Shown here in pieces: positions 9,918 to 20,390 of a stretch of DNA of 34,340 nt. Where the stretch lies: positions 58,924-93,263 of the forward strand of contig NZ_MUBJ01000018.1 in NCBI RefSeq assembly GCF_002127535.1, in the 5' to 3' direction. This DNA comes from Xenorhabdus vietnamensis (GTDB taxonomy: Bacteria; Pseudomonadota; Gammaproteobacteria; Enterobacterales; Enterobacteriaceae). Each line of letters begins with the position of its first letter. Position 1 is the stretch's first letter. Both the position numbers and the translations under genes were made by a program. The notes beneath the pieces are model-generated. The model did no database searches. It was not told the DNA's origin and saw nothing but the letters and a program-made list of their open reading frames with translations.

Positions 9918-10697
9918 TTATGAACTAAAACGCCCTTTCAATTTATATCGATGCCCAGGAAATAATAACTTGGCACTGGAAACAATAAACTCTTTCGACC
10001 AAGTTCGTCGGCTAATTAATAAACAAGGTGTATTGACTTCAATTTGTAATAATCGACAAGAACGAGCATCTCCCGCAACGGCTTCAACAACATGCTCCCC
10101 CTCTGTCAATGGTGCAACCTGAGATAAGTAATCATGAGCCGTTTGCTGACTAAAATCTTGCCTCATATACTCTGGTGCTGCCTGAACATTGACATAGCGA
10201 TCCTCAATTTGCACCGGTACATCATTTTCATAATGGACAATGATAGAGTGGTAGAGAGGCGTACCTACCGCAATATTGAATTCCACAGCCTGAGTCATAT
10301 TGGCGTTCACTTCAGAGAGTTTCAGCACTTTACAACTATGTCGGTTAGAGCGAGAAGTAATTTCATCTGCAATACTGTGAATCTCAAATAAAGCTGATTG
10401 CCCTTTCGGCTCAGAAACAAACGATCCCACACCTTGCAAACGGAATAGAAAACCTTCTGCCATTAGCTCTCTCAATGCCCTGTTAGCGGTCATGCGACTA
10501 CAGTTAAATCGCTTGACTAATTCAGCTTCCGAAGGAACCCGATCATGCGGTTTCCATTCCCCCGTATAGATTTTTTCAATAATCGCTTGTTTAACTTTCG
10601 CATACAAAGGCACTGGTCTGTCATATGTATCAGGTAAATCGTCTGTCACTATCCCTTCCTTCTCACTTTTTACTCTCTTCCACTTATTCTCCTCCAC
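9918..10697 (-). CDS. hutC: Histidine utilisation repressor HutC (GntR family)
   Basis: 259 residues. The N-terminal winged helix (PLYAKVKQAIIEKIYTGEW, then VPSEAELVKRFNCSRMTANRALRELMAEG) is a GntR-type DNA-binding domain of about residues 30-98. The rest is a UTRA ligand-binding domain that in HutC proteins senses urocanate. I list the GTG at 10695-10697 (GGGGAG 5 bases upstream), 17 bases after hutG. A second GTG 16 codons in, behind AAGGAAGGG, would give a length nearer the usual 240-250 and is equally possible. It should repress both hut units through the two identical operators at 9670-9683 and 13042-13055, including its own unit. Confidence 0.93.
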   Translation of the reverse strand: MEENKWKRVKSEKEGIVTDDLPDTYDRPVPLYAKVKQAIIEKIYTGEWKPHDRVPSEAELVKRFNCSRMTANRALRELMAEGFLFRLQGVGSFVSEPKGQSALFEIHSIADEITSRSNRHSCKVLKLSEVNANMTQAVEFNIAVGTPLYHSIIVHYENDVPVQIEDRYVNVQAAPEYMRQDFSQQTAHDYLSQVAPLTEGEHVVEAVAGDARSCRLLQIEVNTPCLLISRRTWSKEFIVSSAKLLFPGHRYKLKGRFSS

Positions 10698-10714
10698 TGA
10701 CTCTCCCCATCAAC

Positions 10715-11674
10715 CTATCCATTCCACCAGTGCACCAACTGCCATGCCAAGCGAGCTGCCGCTTTCCCTCCCATTCCCTGGATATCATACAAAGGGTTAA
10801 GCTCAACCAAATCTACGGCTTGCAATTTTCTGCTCTGACAGATGAGTTGAACCAATGGCAATAAACGTTCCAGCGGAACCCCCAGCGCCGCAGGGGCAGA
10901 AACGGCTGGCATTTGCCAAATTGGCAACACGTCCAAATCAATCGTCATATAAATAATATCAACCTGATTGATTATATCTTGCAGTTGCTGCTGTACCTTA
11001 TCCAACATGGATTCAACACAATGAGTATCCCAAATAATTGTGACATCAAGATGATTGGCTTCATCCAACAACGCTTGAGTATTTGATGCCAAACTGGCTC
11101 CAACACAACTGTAATTAAATAGGCGATGATTCTGCTGACAGTAATGGGCAAGTTGCCGAAATGGGGTTCCTGATGTGGGCTGCGACGCATTTCGCAGATC
11201 CAAATGTGCATCAAAATTGATGATGCCAACACGCTGCTCTGGAAACGCACGGTAAATCCCCATTCCATGGGCAAATGCGGTTTCATGTCCCCCACCAAAA
11301 ATCAGCGTCTTCATATTATGCTGCTGGCATTCATAGACAGCATCACTGAGTGCCTTTTGTGCCTCACTCAACTCACCGGGATTAGCGCGAATATTTCCCA
11401 AATCCACCAACTTATCATGACCATCATAACTCGCTAGGTTTGCCAACGATTGGCGCAAATATTCAGGCCCCGATTTCGCGCCCGGGCGCCCATGATTGAG
11501 TTTGACGCCTTCATCACATTCAAATCCCAATAGCGCAATGTGGTGAGGAAATTCAGCGGGTGTGAAACTGACAGGCTGTTTTATTGTTTGGAATACACGT
11601 AAAGCATTATCAGCTTCTGCAAGATCATTACGCCCTTGCCAAATATTTTCTGATGTCGGATGCCATAAATTCAT
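10715..11674 (-). CDS. hutG: Formimidoylglutamase
   Basis: 319 residues, a member of the arginase/agmatinase (ureohydrolase) superfamily. The manganese-binding motifs GGGHETAFAHG, NFDAHLDLR and TIDLDVLP are intact. HutG hydrolyses N-formimidoyl-L-glutamate to glutamate and formamide, the last step of the pathway, so this organism uses the one-step formamide route and not the HutF/deformylase route. The start ATG follows GAGG by about 8 bases, 19 bases after the hutI stop, within hutI-hutG-hutC. Confidence 0.95.
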   Translation of the reverse strand: MNLWHPTSENIWQGRNDLAEADNALRVFQTIKQPVSFTPAEFPHHIALLGFECDEGVKLNHGRPGAKSGPEYLRQSLANLASYDGHDKLVDLGNIRANPGELSEAQKALSDAVYECQQHNMKTLIFGGGHETAFAHGMGIYRAFPEQRVGIINFDAHLDLRNASQPTSGTPFRQLAHYCQQNHRLFNYSCVGASLASNTQALLDEANHLDVTIIWDTHCVESMLDKVQQQLQDIINQVDIIYMTIDLDVLPIWQMPAVSAPAALGVPLERLLPLVQLICQSRKLQAVDLVELNPLYDIQGMGGKAAARLAWQLVHWWNG

Positions 11675-11693
11675 ATTTTTTTCCTCACCACCA

Positions 11694-13001
11694 TTAATTA
11701 TCGCAAATAGACTGTTCGTTAAGATAATTTAATTCGCTAAGGTGATTTAAGTGATTACGATCCATGACTTCACCATGATAAACACGATAAACCAATGGGT
11801 TATGTCCTAATTCGTATAATATATCAACCGGATTCTGAGCTTCCCAAACAACAAAATCAGCCATAAAACCTGCTGCCAATTGACCATGGCTATCTGCTCG
11901 CCCCAATGCCCGAGCGGCATGAACAGTGACTCCCTGCCACACTTCTTCCGGCGTTAAACCAAATTGTACACAAGCCATATTCATGATCAGACGCAAAGAG
12001 GCAAAAGGACTTGTACCGGGATTGAAATCTGTCGAAATAGCCATTGGGACACTATATTGGCGCAATAATGCAATAGGGGGACGTTTAGTTTCTCTCAGGA
12101 AATAAAATGCCCCGGGCAGCAACACAGCTACTGTTCCACTATGGCTGAGAGCTTCAATTCCCTTTTCATCCAAATGCTCAATATGATCAACTGACAAACC
12201 TTGATATTCAGCAACCAGTTCACTTCCTCCCAAATTGGAAAGTTGCTCAACATGACCTTTTACGGGAATATTCAGGCGTTTTGCTGTTTCAAAAAGACGC
12301 TTGGTTTGATTCAGAGTGAAACCAACAGTTTCGCAAAATACATCTACAGCTTCAAATAGCTGTTTTTGCCAAAGAGTAGGCAGGATGGAATCACAGACTA
12401 AATCGATATAGGCATCAGGATCATGTTTATATTCAGGAGGGACGGCATGGGCAGAAAGTAATGTCGGGCTAATTTCGATGGGGTTTTTCTGTGCCAATGC
12501 CCGCACGATATTCAATTGTTTTTCTTCATTTACCAGATCCAACCCATAACCTGACTTCATCTCAATTGTTGTCACACCTTCAGCAATCAATGCATTAAGA
12601 CGCTTCTGGGACACGATTTCCAATTGTTGAGCTGAACTATTACGAGTGGCATTGACTGTAGAATTAATGCCTCCGCCTTTTGCACTGATTTCTTCATAAG
12701 AAACTCCATTCAGACGTTGTTCCCATTCAGAAGCTCTATTACCACCAAAAACTAAGTGTGTATGGCAATCGATCAAGCCAGGAGTGATTAGCCGCTGTTC
12801 CACATCAATAATTTTACACTGGTTGGCTGGTACACTATCTGTCGGCAAAATCGCCAAGATCTTTTCATCCCTTACAATAAGATCATGCTGTTCTAATATG
12901 CCGTAATTACTTCTGCCATCAATATTTTTAATTGCCGAGTTCATTGTGGCAAGTTTGGCATTGCGCCATATGACATCAGTGTCTCTTAGTTCAATCGACA
13001 T
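11694..13001 (-). CDS. hutI: Imidazolonepropionase
   Basis: 435 residues, slightly longer than the common 405-415. It belongs to the amidohydrolase superfamily: the HTH metal motif in [12 protein letters not shown] (about residues 78-90), GHVEQL, a further histidine in [11 protein letters not shown] and the aspartate in STDFNPGTS. It opens imidazolone-5-propionate to formiminoglutamate. The extra length lies mainly at the N-terminus and in a C-terminal tail ([15 protein letters not shown]). It is the first gene of hutIGC, with CAGGATGG upstream of the ATG and a HutC operator 41-54 bases upstream. Confidence 0.95.
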   Translation of the reverse strand: MSIELRDTDVIWRNAKLATMNSAIKNIDGRSNYGILEQHDLIVRDEKILAILPTDSVPANQCKIIDVEQRLITPGLIDCHTHLVFGGNRASEWEQRLNGVSYEEISAKGGGINSTVNATRNSSAQQLEIVSQKRLNALIAEGVTTIEMKSGYGLDLVNEEKQLNIVRALAQKNPIEISPTLLSAHAVPPEYKHDPDAYIDLVCDSILPTLWQKQLFEAVDVFCETVGFTLNQTKRLFETAKRLNIPVKGHVEQLSNLGGSELVAEYQGLSVDHIEHLDEKGIEALSHSGTVAVLLPGAFYFLRETKRPPIALLRQYSVPMAISTDFNPGTSPFASLRLIMNMACVQFGLTPEEVWQGVTVHAARALGRADSHGQLAAGFMADFVVWEAQNPVDILYELGHNPLVYRVYHGEVMDRNHLNHLSELNYLNEQSICDN

Positions 13002-13041
13002 TATACCATCCTGTTATTTTTCTTGTTTGTATCAAACCTCA

Positions 13042-13055
13042 AGTTGTATATACAT
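13042..13055 (-). promoter_or_regulatory. HutC operator upstream of hutI
   Basis: This is the same 14 bases (AGTTGTATATACAT, palindromic core 13045-13054) as upstream of hutU. Its core is 44 bases before the hutI ATG, against 45 bases for hutU. The equal sequence and spacing support one repressor acting on both units. Confidence 0.8.
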
Positions 13056-13184
13056 TTATTTTATAACCAAACATAATTGTCAAATTATTTTGTGAACAAC
13101 TTGTTACTCAAAACAATAGCTTCCGAGAAAAATCACAAAAAATCATGTACACTTACCAAAAGCTGTAAATAAATTAATTATGTA

Positions 13185-13727
13185 ATGAAGAAAAAACATC
13201 AACTAAACTCAGAAGACATCAGTCTATTTAGAACGTCTGTTACGGGCATCCGTCGCATTGTGCAAGACACGGTTTCCCATCCCCCGAAAAGAAACAAAAT
13301 TAATCTTGTTGCCCCTGAACGCTTGATGCAAGAGCAAATCGATGCCAGTTACTATTTTTCCGATGAGTTCCAGCCCAATTTGGATATGGAAGGCCCAACC
13401 CGCTACATTCGGGAAGGTGCCAATCATTATGAATTAAAGAAACTGCGTCGTGGAGATTATTCTCCTGAACTTTTTCTGGATTTACATGGGCTGACTCAGC
13501 TACAGGCTAAACAAGAAATTGGAGCATTAATCGCTGCCTGCCGCCGTGAATACATCTATTGTGCCTGCGTTATGCATGGTCACGGTAAGCATATTCTTAA
13601 GCAACAAACTCCGTTATGGCTGGCCCAACATCCTGATATTATTGCCTTCCATCAAGCCCCTAAAGAATGGGGAGGGAATGCTGCGTTACTCATTTTGGTA
13701 GAGATGGAAGAGTTTACGCAGCGCTAA
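13185..13727 (+). CDS. smrB: Ribosome rescue factor SmrB
   Basis: 180 residues against 183 in E. coli. SmrB is an endonuclease that cleaves mRNA between collided ribosomes to start ribosome rescue. The Smr domain is in the C-terminal half: [16 protein letters not shown] (about residues 96-111), then [16 protein letters not shown] and a GGNAAL end. The N-terminal segment with YFSDEFQP carries the conserved hook region. The start ATG overlaps an out-of-frame ATGTA and has no strong Shine-Dalgarno; the peptide start [15 protein letters not shown] fits the E. coli start. It converges on sixA and is transcribed opposite to the hut genes. Confidence 0.94.
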   Translation: MKKKHQLNSEDISLFRTSVTGIRRIVQDTVSHPPKRNKINLVAPERLMQEQIDASYYFSDEFQPNLDMEGPTRYIREGANHYELKKLRRGDYSPELFLDLHGLTQLQAKQEIGALIAACRREYIYCACVMHGHGKHILKQQTPLWLAQHPDIIAFHQAPKEWGGNAALLILVEMEEFTQR

Positions 13728-13772
13728 TTTAGTCTTTATATTGAATTAAAGGCCGGTAATTAAGGTGTCTGG

Positions 13773-14255
13773 TTAGGATTTTTTCGCTAACTGTGCTGGA
13801 GATATTTGCCATAACAGACACCCTTTTTCTGTTTGGTGCTCCAACTCAACACAAGCGATACTGGATGTAGCAAACATCGGGGAGATTTGCCCGGGACAAA
13901 GCTCAGAAACCAAATATCCAACCAACGGCAAATGAGAAACCACCAATACAGATTTGTACCCTTGTGTTGACAAAACGTGTAAATAACTGGCAACCAGTGC
14001 TACATCACCCGATGGTGTTAACTCAATCAGCACTTCTTCATCGTCAGGAAGTGCCAAATTTTCTCTCACTACTTTCAGCGTTTGTGCTGCACGAATATAA
14101 GGGCTGACCAAAACACAATCAACGTCAGGCGATTGCTGCGAAAGCCAACAAGCCATTTTCTGTGATTCTTGACACCCTTGAGGTGTAAGTTCCCGTGTTG
14201 CATCATTCATTGCGTCTAAAGCAGCATCACCGTGACGCATAATAAAAACGTACAT
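13773..14255 (-). CDS. sixA: Phosphohistidine phosphatase SixA
   Basis: 160 residues from ATG 14253-14255 (MYVFIMRHGDAALDAMND), matching E. coli SixA (161 residues) and preceded by GGTGG. The ATG at 14300 would add 15 non-conserved residues. SixA removes phosphate from histidine phosphotransfer proteins; in E. coli it acts on NPr of the nitrogen phosphotransferase system. The catalytic RHG of the histidine phosphatase superfamily is at residues 7-9 and the second histidine is in SHLPLVGYL. Confidence 0.94.
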   Translation of the reverse strand: MYVFIMRHGDAALDAMNDATRELTPQGCQESQKMACWLSQQSPDVDCVLVSPYIRAAQTLKVVRENLALPDDEEVLIELTPSGDVALVASYLHVLSTQGYKSVLVVSHLPLVGYLVSELCPGQISPMFATSSIACVELEHQTEKGCLLWQISPAQLAKKS

Positions 14256-14500
14256 AATCCACCGTTTAGTTAATTGTAAGCCTTCCTTAATGCCGCACAT
14301 ACATTCATTCTTCTTGAGATAAGCTATTGTTATACGGCATTAATAAATAAGCTCAGGTGCTATTATCCAACTAACACTTGATATATATCCTATAGATTTC
14401 AAGTTACAGCATGCCAACATAGAAACTCAATTCCAATTAACATATCTAACTATACGATAAAAAAGAAAACCATAAATAAACAATCAATTATTTTCCATGA

Positions 14501-14529
14501 AAAAATCGGCTCTTTTTGCTAAGAGCCGA
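14501..14529 (-). terminator. Rho-independent terminator after fadJ
   Basis: On the minus strand TCGGCTCTT pairs with AAGAGCCGA around a 6-base loop and is followed directly by TTTTTT. It lies 29 bases past the fadJ stop. The 250 bases between here and sixA hold no gene. Confidence 0.9.
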
Positions 14530-14557
14530 GCTAATTGATTTCAAAAATAAAATTAAA

Positions 14558-16735
14558 TTATACGTGAAATTTCTTTTTCTGCTCAGCCATCTGGATTAAA
14601 CGCTCACAGGGAGCAAACCTTTCCCCATATTGCTGCTCCAGACGCCGTAAAATTTCTACAACTTTATCACTGCCAAGCTTATCAATATAACGGAATGGTC
14701 CTCCCAAGAAGGGTGGAAACCCGATGCCAAATACAGCACCAATATCACCATCACGAGGACTTCTGATAATGCCTTCATCCAAGCAACGAACGGCCTCATT
14801 CAGCATGAGCATCACACAACGCTGAACAATGTCAGCAGGCAACATTTTTACAGCAGGTTTGATTTTTAATAAAGAATAGATGGATACATCCACTTGTTTG
14901 GCTTTTTTCCCAAAAGACCAGAATGAACCCTTTTTATTTGTATACAAATAAAAGCCACGACCATTTTTCTTGCCCTTCCGGTCGTCTTTCAAAATTGCGT
15001 CCAAAATCTCTGGCGCAACAAATCGACTTCCCAATTGTTCTACTAAAATAGGGATAATTTTGGTACCCACATCTATGCCAACTTCATCCAGCAGATTGAT
15101 TGGGCCAATAGGAAAACCAAAATTCGTCAAGGCATTATCAATATGTTCAATTGGCTCTCCTTCCACTAAACAATAACCAGCCTCATTAATGTAAGGTGTC
15201 AGAATTCGGTTTACATAGAATCCTGCTTTATCCCCGACAACAATGGCTGTTTTCCCCTGTTTCTTGGCCAATGCCACGGCAGTTGCAATTGTTTTTTCAC
15301 TCGTTCCCTCATGTGGAATGACTTCCACCAACGGCATTTTGTCTACAGGGCTAAAATAGTGAAGACCGATCACCTGTTCTGGCCGAGTTGCAATCTCAGC
15401 GATCTTGTGAATTGGCAATGAAGAGGTGTTAGATGCAAAAATAGTTTCGGGTTTCGTATGTTCTTCAATTTCTGAAACCATTTTGCGTTTCAATACTAAG
15501 TCTTCAAATACCGCTTCGACTACAATATCGGTTTGTTTAAACCCACTGTAATCCATAGTTCCTGTTAATAGGGCCATCTGACGAGAGCGCTCACTTGATT
15601 TCAAACGACGCTGTTTTACTCGCTTAGAAAGGAGATCCCATGTATATTTTAATGCCTGATTAATACCTTTTTCATTAATATCTTTAATACGAACAGGCAA
15701 ATTACCTCGGGTCATGGTCACATTGGCAATACCACCGCCCATCAATCCTCCACCCAAAATGCCCACATGCTTGATCTCGGCAGGTTGCGATGAAGAACCG
15801 GTTTCATTTTTTAACGTAGTAGAAGCAAAAAACAAGCTCCGCAATGCTTCTGATTCCTGCGACATTGCCAGTTCACCAAACGCCTTGGCTTCAAGCTGAA
15901 AACCTCGCTCTACTCCTTTTTCCAAGCCAGTACGAATCACATTAATGATTTTTTCTGGTGCCGGATAATGACCGCGAGTTTTTTCCCGCGTTTTTTTATG
16001 AACCATCCGGAATAACAACGGCCTGCTCAATGGACTTGCCAGCATACGCTGTGGCCATGCCAATGGCTTACGCTTCACGGTGCCTTTTTTAACATATTGC
16101 ACAGCAACATCCAGCAAGATATCTAAAGGAACCGCGTCATCCACAACCCCCAGCCGTTGCGCCTGTTTCGCCCTAAGCTGACGGCCAGTCAATATGATGT
16201 CCAAAGCGGCACTGACGCCAATCAGGCGGGGTAATCTTTGCGTTCCCCCCGAGCCCGGTAATAGCCCAAGCTGAACTTCCGGCAAACCAAGGCGTGTTTT
16301 CTCATCCAAAGAACAAATGCGTACATGACAAGCCAATGCCAATTCCAATCCACCGCCTAAACATGCTCCATGAATAGCTGCCACGACAGGTAAAGGATAA
16401 TTAGCAATCTGCGCAAATAATTTTTGACCTTTTTCAGCCAATTCTGTCGCTTCTGCCTGAGTTTGGCAGCCGGCTATCATGCTGATATCAGCACCAGCGA
16501 TGAAGGTATCTGGCTTACCGGATATAATAATTAATCCTTTTAAACCTGAAACTTGTTGCGCTTTTTCAAACATCGTCAAGAACTGTTCAACAAATTCAGC
16601 TTTCAGTGTGTTGACTTTTTCGCCCGGTACATCAATGGTGATAATTCCCACCTTGTCATCCCTGACAGAAAAACTGAATACCGATTGCTCTGCTTGCATT
16701 GCTGGCACAGCTGTTTCTTTCTCAGCCTGAGTCAT
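14558..16735 (-). CDS. fadJ: Fatty acid oxidation complex alpha subunit FadJ
   Basis: 725 residues from ATG 16733-16735, which shares its A with the fadI stop (TAATG) and follows GGTGG. The longer frame to 16783 only reads back into fadI. The N-terminal crotonase domain (enoyl-CoA hydratase; [44 protein letters not shown]) is joined to a 3-hydroxyacyl-CoA dehydrogenase ([14 protein letters not shown]ossmann motif at about residue 330, [31 protein letters not shown]). With FadI it forms the anaerobic beta-oxidation complex. The N-terminus is slightly longer than the 714-residue E. coli FadJ. Confidence 0.95.
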   Translation of the reverse strand: MTQAEKETAVPAMQAEQSVFSFSVRDDKVGIITIDVPGEKVNTLKAEFVEQFLTMFEKAQQVSGLKGLIIISGKPDTFIAGADISMIAGCQTQAEATELAEKGQKLFAQIANYPLPVVAAIHGACLGGGLELALACHVRICSLDEKTRLGLPEVQLGLLPGSGGTQRLPRLIGVSAALDIILTGRQLRAKQAQRLGVVDDAVPLDILLDVAVQYVKKGTVKRKPLAWPQRMLASPLSRPLLFRMVHKKTREKTRGHYPAPEKIINVIRTGLEKGVERGFQLEAKAFGELAMSQESEALRSLFFASTTLKNETGSSSQPAEIKHVGILGGGLMGGGIANVTMTRGNLPVRIKDINEKGINQALKYTWDLLSKRVKQRRLKSSERSRQMALLTGTMDYSGFKQTDIVVEAVFEDLVLKRKMVSEIEEHTKPETIFASNTSSLPIHKIAEIATRPEQVIGLHYFSPVDKMPLVEVIPHEGTSEKTIATAVALAKKQGKTAIVVGDKAGFYVNRILTPYINEAGYCLVEGEPIEHIDNALTNFGFPIGPINLLDEVGIDVGTKIIPILVEQLGSRFVAPEILDAILKDDRKGKKNGRGFYLYTNKKGSFWSFGKKAKQVDVSIYSLLKIKPAVKMLPADIVQRCVMLMLNEAVRCLDEGIIRSPRDGDIGAVFGIGFPPFLGGPFRYIDKLGSDKVVEILRRLEQQYGERFAPCERLIQMAEQKKKFHV

Positions 16736-18045
16736 TATTCCACCTCCAATACCATTGCTGCACCCAAACCACCAGCGGCACAAGCTGTCGTTAACCCAAG
16801 CCCACCACCACGGCGACGCAATTCATTCAACGTCTGGGTAACCATTCTGGCTCCTGTCGCCGCAAATGGATGCCCATAAGCAATTGATCCACCTAAGACA
16901 TTGAATTTACCCATATCCACTTCACCAATTGCCTGTGCACGTCCCAACTTTTCACGGGCAAATTTTTCACTGGCAAACATTTTTAAATTCGTCAGTGTTT
17001 GAGCTGCAAATGCTTCATGCATGTCGATAAGAGTGAGCTCATTCAGACTGATACCAGCACGATCCAGTGCCAGCGGCGTTGCATAGGATGGCCCCAGTAA
17101 CATGTCCTGCCAAACATCAATTGCAGAAAATGCATAGCTACGTAAATATCCCAATGGAACCATACCAAGTTCTTTGGCAACTGATTCACTCATTAACATC
17201 ACGGCTGCTGCGCCATCGGTCAATGGTGTGCTGTTTGCCGCTGTGACTGTGCCATGTTTACGATCAAAGGCAGGACGCAACTTAGCATAAGAAGCTAAAG
17301 TTGAATTTTTTCTAATATTGTTATCTTCTGCCAATGTCTTGTTGTATGGCGGAAAATATGCCGATGTAATTTCTTCTTTTAAAAGCCCCTGCTCCCAAGC
17401 TTTAGCCGCCAATACATGAGAACGATGAGCCAAAGCATCCTGATCTTCACGGCTGATATGGTAAGTTTTTGCCATCTGCTCTGCGGTATCACCCATTCTC
17501 AATCCCGTGGAATATTCAGCAACAGCAGGAGATACGGGCAGTAAATCACGTAATTTCAATCGGCTGAGTAATTTTAACCGTTGAGAGAGGTTTTTGGCTT
17601 TGCTCATATCAACTAAAGTACGGGCCAATGATTTAGTCACTCCTATGGGCAAAACGGATGAGGAATCAGCGCCTCCGGCGATGCCCACATTGACTGTCCC
17701 TGCCATAATACTTTCAGCCACATTTGCAATTGCCTGAAAACTTGTCGCGCAGGCACGAGAAACGCTATAGGCGTCAGTATTTACACTTAAACCTGCCCCC
17801 AAAACAATTTCCCTTGCAATATTCGGCGCTTCCGGCATTTGAACAACCTGTCCAAAAACTAATTGGTCGATCTTCTCAGGCGACAAACCACTTCTAATGA
17901 CCAGCTCACTTACGACAGCCTTTCCCAAGTCAACAGCCGGAATACCGTGGTAGAAAGTTGCCTGTTTCGCAAAAGGAATACGCAACCCGCTGACAATAGC
18001 TACACGTTCCTTTTGCATTATTACTTTTGTTGAAGAACGACCCAT
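16735..18045 (-). CDS. fadI: 3-ketoacyl-CoA thiolase FadI
   Basis: 436 residues, the same as E. coli FadI. It cleaves 3-ketoacyl-CoA to acetyl-CoA and shortened acyl-CoA. The nucleophile is Cys99 in [12 protein letters not shown]; the C-terminal thiolase motifs [20 protein letters not shown] and [15 protein letters not shown] carry the second histidine and cysteine. It is the first gene of fadI-fadJ and is translationally coupled to fadJ. A FadR-like operator lies 66 bases upstream of the ATG, consistent with repression in the absence of fatty acids. Confidence 0.96.
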   Translation of the reverse strand: MGRSSTKVIMQKERVAIVSGLRIPFAKQATFYHGIPAVDLGKAVVSELVIRSGLSPEKIDQLVFGQVVQMPEAPNIAREIVLGAGLSVNTDAYSVSRACATSFQAIANVAESIMAGTVNVGIAGGADSSSVLPIGVTKSLARTLVDMSKAKNLSQRLKLLSRLKLRDLLPVSPAVAEYSTGLRMGDTAEQMAKTYHISREDQDALAHRSHVLAAKAWEQGLLKEEITSAYFPPYNKTLAEDNNIRKNSTLASYAKLRPAFDRKHGTVTAANSTPLTDGAAAVMLMSESVAKELGMVPLGYLRSYAFSAIDVWQDMLLGPSYATPLALDRAGISLNELTLIDMHEAFAAQTLTNLKMFASEKFAREKLGRAQAIGEVDMGKFNVLGGSIAYGHPFAATGARMVTQTLNELRRRGGGLGLTTACAAGGLGAAMVLEVE

Positions 18046-18110
18046 AGCAACTCCTAATCATTATTATTAATTAAATCAATTGATTGATTAAAAATATTTA
18101 CTCACCTCAC

Positions 18111-18127
18111 AAGAGGTCAGACCTGAT
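18111..18127 (-). promoter_or_regulatory. FadR operator in front of fadI
   Basis: AAGAGGTCAGACCTGAT matches the FadR consensus AACTGGTCNGACCTGTT at 13 of 16 defined positions, including the whole central GGTCNGACCTG. On the minus strand a possible promoter (TTGCTA, 17 bases, AACAAT) ends just upstream, so bound FadR would cover the start of transcription. The 310 bases between fadI and yfcZ otherwise hold only the hairpin at 18304-18336. Confidence 0.75.
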
Positions 18128-18303
18128 GATGCATTGTTAACGCAATGTTGGAAAATAGCAAACAGGAATAAACTAAAAATGAGAGCAAACTCAACTTTAA
18201 GGGATTTATAATTTATACAACTTAAATGAAGAAGATGTGACAGAAACACAAAGAAAAGAGTGCTATTTACAATAGCTTACAAAAGAATCGGTTACAAAGG
18301 ATC

Positions 18304-18336
18304 TTCTCACTGTTTTATATCACAAAACAGTGAGAA
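18304..18336 (-). terminator. Long perfect hairpin after yfcZ
   Basis: TTCTCACTGTTTT and AAAACAGTGAGAA form a 13-bp perfect stem with a 7-base loop, 19 bases past the yfcZ stop. It lacks a proper T-run on the minus strand, so it may act as a weak terminator or mRNA 3'-end stabiliser between yfcZ and fadI. Confidence 0.55.
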
Positions 18337-18355
18337 AACCGTTGTTCAGAGAGAG

Positions 18356-18652
18356 TTAACGCAAACTTAGCTGAAAAATCAGAGCTTCTGCTTGGCAACT
18401 AAAAGCGAAATCTATGGATAACTGAATTCCACTCTCAACCGCTTCAATCCTATGGTTTATAATACACGGCTCAGACTCTACTGTTTTTGCTTTTTCTATC
18501 AATGTATTCAGCATCAATTCTGCTTCTTGTTCACTAGTAAAAACACATTGATAAGAAGCAGTGCAATTTTCATTATCAATAACTGTTCCCACATCAACAC
18601 AACAACAAGCAGCGGTTTCTTCGGCATTACAACGGTTAATTGCATCAGGCAT
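18356..18652 (-). CDS. yfcZ: YfcZ/YiiS family protein
   Basis: 98 residues from ATG 18650-18652 behind GGAG at 8 bases. Family-matching parts are AEETAACCCVDVGTVIDNENCTASY near the N-terminus and the C-terminal FQLSLR (E. coli YfcZ, 94 residues, ends FQLGLR). The cysteine triplet (CCC) is conserved. The function is unknown; in E. coli it also sits between fadI and fadL. The frame extends upstream to 18718, but those residues are not conserved and that start has no better site. Confidence 0.9.
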   Translation of the reverse strand: MPDAINRCNAEETAACCCVDVGTVIDNENCTASYQCVFTSEQEAELMLNTLIEKAKTVESEPCIINHRIEAVESGIQLSIDFAFSCQAEALIFQLSLR

Positions 18653-18866
18653 TTTATTTCTCCGACAATAAAAACTTACGAATAATTCTACGTTCTCCTG
18701 ACTATCGATAACCAGCATTTGTGCTGTTTGAAACCATTTATCTCACTGTTTATTGATCTCATTACGTCAACAAAAATGTATTCACATTTTATTAACTCCA
18801 GTTGTCGATTTTTTGTTAAGCAAGTCCCAGTTTGACAATCATTTTAGTTATATTTAGAAAACATTC

Positions 18867-18897
18867 TTGCAACATATTCTATTATCAGGCCTATACT
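18867..18897 (+). promoter_or_regulatory. Probable fadL promoter
   Basis: TATACT (18892-18897) is a good -10 box and TTGCAA (18867-18872) a possible -35 box, at a long 19-base spacing. The FadR-like site begins six bases downstream, so the start of transcription would fall inside it. Confidence 0.5.
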
Positions 18898-18902
18898 TCG
18901 TG

Positions 18903-18919
18903 CACTGGTCTGATTTGTC
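18903..18919 (+). promoter_or_regulatory. FadR operator in front of fadL
   Basis: CACTGGTCTGATTTGTC matches AACTGGTCNGACCTGTT at 12 of 16 defined positions, with the left half CTGGTC intact. It sits 85 bases before the fadL ATG, just past the -10 box. FadR repression of fadL is known in E. coli. Confidence 0.7.
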
Positions 18920-19003
18920 ATTAAGACAAACCGACTCTACAATCCCGCGCTCTCAGCTACTTGAGTAGCATGTTAATAATAATTAAACAATGAGGTTTTG
19001 GTT

Positions 19004-20329
19004 ATGAGCCAGAAAAACCTATTTACACGTTCAGCATTAGCAGTGGCGGTTGCAGTTATCTCATCCAATGCTAGTGCTGCCGGTTTTCAATTGAATGAAT
19101 ATTCATCATCAGGACTAGGTCGTGCATTTTCTGGGGCAGGTGTCGTTGCAGACAACGCTTCTGTAGGGAGTCGTAACCCTGCGGCCATGACCTTATTTAA
19201 TAGCCCATCGTTTTCTGGCGGTTTGGTGTATGTTAATCCAAATGTTGATATCACCGGGGAGTCTCCATACCCTGCCAAGAATAGCACTGATGCTAAAAAC
19301 ATCGCACCACATGCATGGATCCCAAACCTGCATTTTATTACCCCGATCAACGACCAATGGTTTGTTGGCGCATCTGCGACTTCCAACTTCGGCTTAGCGA
19401 CTAATTTCAGCAATAACTATTCTGCTGGCCTGCTTGGTGGTAAGACAGATCTTAAGACCATGAACCTAAACCTAAGCGGTGCTTACAAATTCAATGACCA
19501 GTTCAGCTTTGGCTTAGGTGTCAATGCTGTGTATGCCGATGCTAAGATCGTTCGCCATATGGGTGAGATCGGCTCAATGGTATCTAGAAAAACAGGACTC
19601 AATATTCCTGCCAGTTCTGAAGGTGCCAAACTGGAAGGTAAAGATTGGGGCTACGGCTGGAACGCAGGCTTGTTGTATCAGTATGACGAAAATAACCGTT
19701 ATAGCCTGACTTACCGCTCAAAAGTCAAAGTTAAATTCAAGAGCGGGGACTACAGCAACGATTTGCCATACATACCCAAACTCTTTGAGAGTGGTACTAA
19801 CGGGAAAATCGTCAAAGGTAAATTGGATCTGAATTTGCCTGATATGTGGGAATTCTCTGGCTATAATCGTGTCGCACCACAATGGGCAATTCATTATAGC
19901 TTCTTGTATACAGGCTGGAGTGAATTCAAAGAATTGAAAGCAACGAGAAGTGATACAGGTAGAGTTGCATTTGATAAACATGAAGGTTTTCGTGATGCTT
20001 ATCGTATCTCGCTAGGTACGACTTACTACTATGACGATAACTGGACATTCCGCACAGGTATTGCCTTTGATGAAAGCCCAGTGCCAGCTAAAAACCGCTC
20101 AATTTCAATTCCCGATCAAGATCGTTTCTGGTTCAGCGTAGGAACCACTTATGCATTCAATAAAGATGCTTCTGTGGATGTTGGTGTTTCTTATATGCGT
20201 GGTAAAAAAGTACATGTTAGTGAAAAACTGCCTGAAGAGATTCAGGAAAAAGGATTCACTGCGCCTTATGAGTTCGATTCCAAAGGAACCGCATGGCTAT
20301 ATGGTGTGAACTTCAACTATACGTTCTAA
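19004..20329 (+). CDS. fadL: Long-chain fatty acid outer membrane transporter FadL
   Basis: 441 residues. The start ATG 19004-19006 follows TGAGG by 8 bases; the TTG two codons upstream is less likely. Residues 1 to about 25 form a signal peptide ending SSNASA, with the mature protein starting [21 protein letters not shown], the FadL N-terminal plug motif. The rest is a 14-strand barrel ending in the terminal aromatic residue of outer membrane proteins (YGVNFNYTF). It imports long-chain fatty acids and often serves as a phage receptor. The upstream FadR site links it to fadI-fadJ. Confidence 0.95.
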   Translation: MSQKNLFTRSALAVAVAVISSNASAAGFQLNEYSSSGLGRAFSGAGVVADNASVGSRNPAAMTLFNSPSFSGGLVYVNPNVDITGESPYPAKNSTDAKNIAPHAWIPNLHFITPINDQWFVGASATSNFGLATNFSNNYSAGLLGGKTDLKTMNLNLSGAYKFNDQFSFGLGVNAVYADAKIVRHMGEIGSMVSRKTGLNIPASSEGAKLEGKDWGYGWNAGLLYQYDENNRYSLTYRSKVKVKFKSGDYSNDLPYIPKLFESGTNGKIVKGKLDLNLPDMWEFSGYNRVAPQWAIHYSFLYTGWSEFKELKATRSDTGRVAFDKHEGFRDAYRISLGTTYYYDDNWTFRTGIAFDESPVPAKNRSISIPDQDRFWFSVGTTYAFNKDASVDVGVSYMRGKKVHVSEKLPEEIQEKGFTAPYEFDSKGTAWLYGVNFNYTF

Positions 20330-20344
20330 CCTAATAGTTTGATC

Positions 20345-20376
20345 TAAAAAAGGATAGTACCCGCTATCCTTTTTTT
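20345..20376 (+). terminator. Terminator after fadL
   Basis: AAAAAAGGATAG pairs with CTATCCTTTTTT around a 6-base loop, followed by more T. It lies between convergent fadL and mlaA and has A- and T-rich arms, so it can serve both genes. Confidence 0.9.
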
Positions 20377-20390
20377 ATTCTGAAAGCTAA

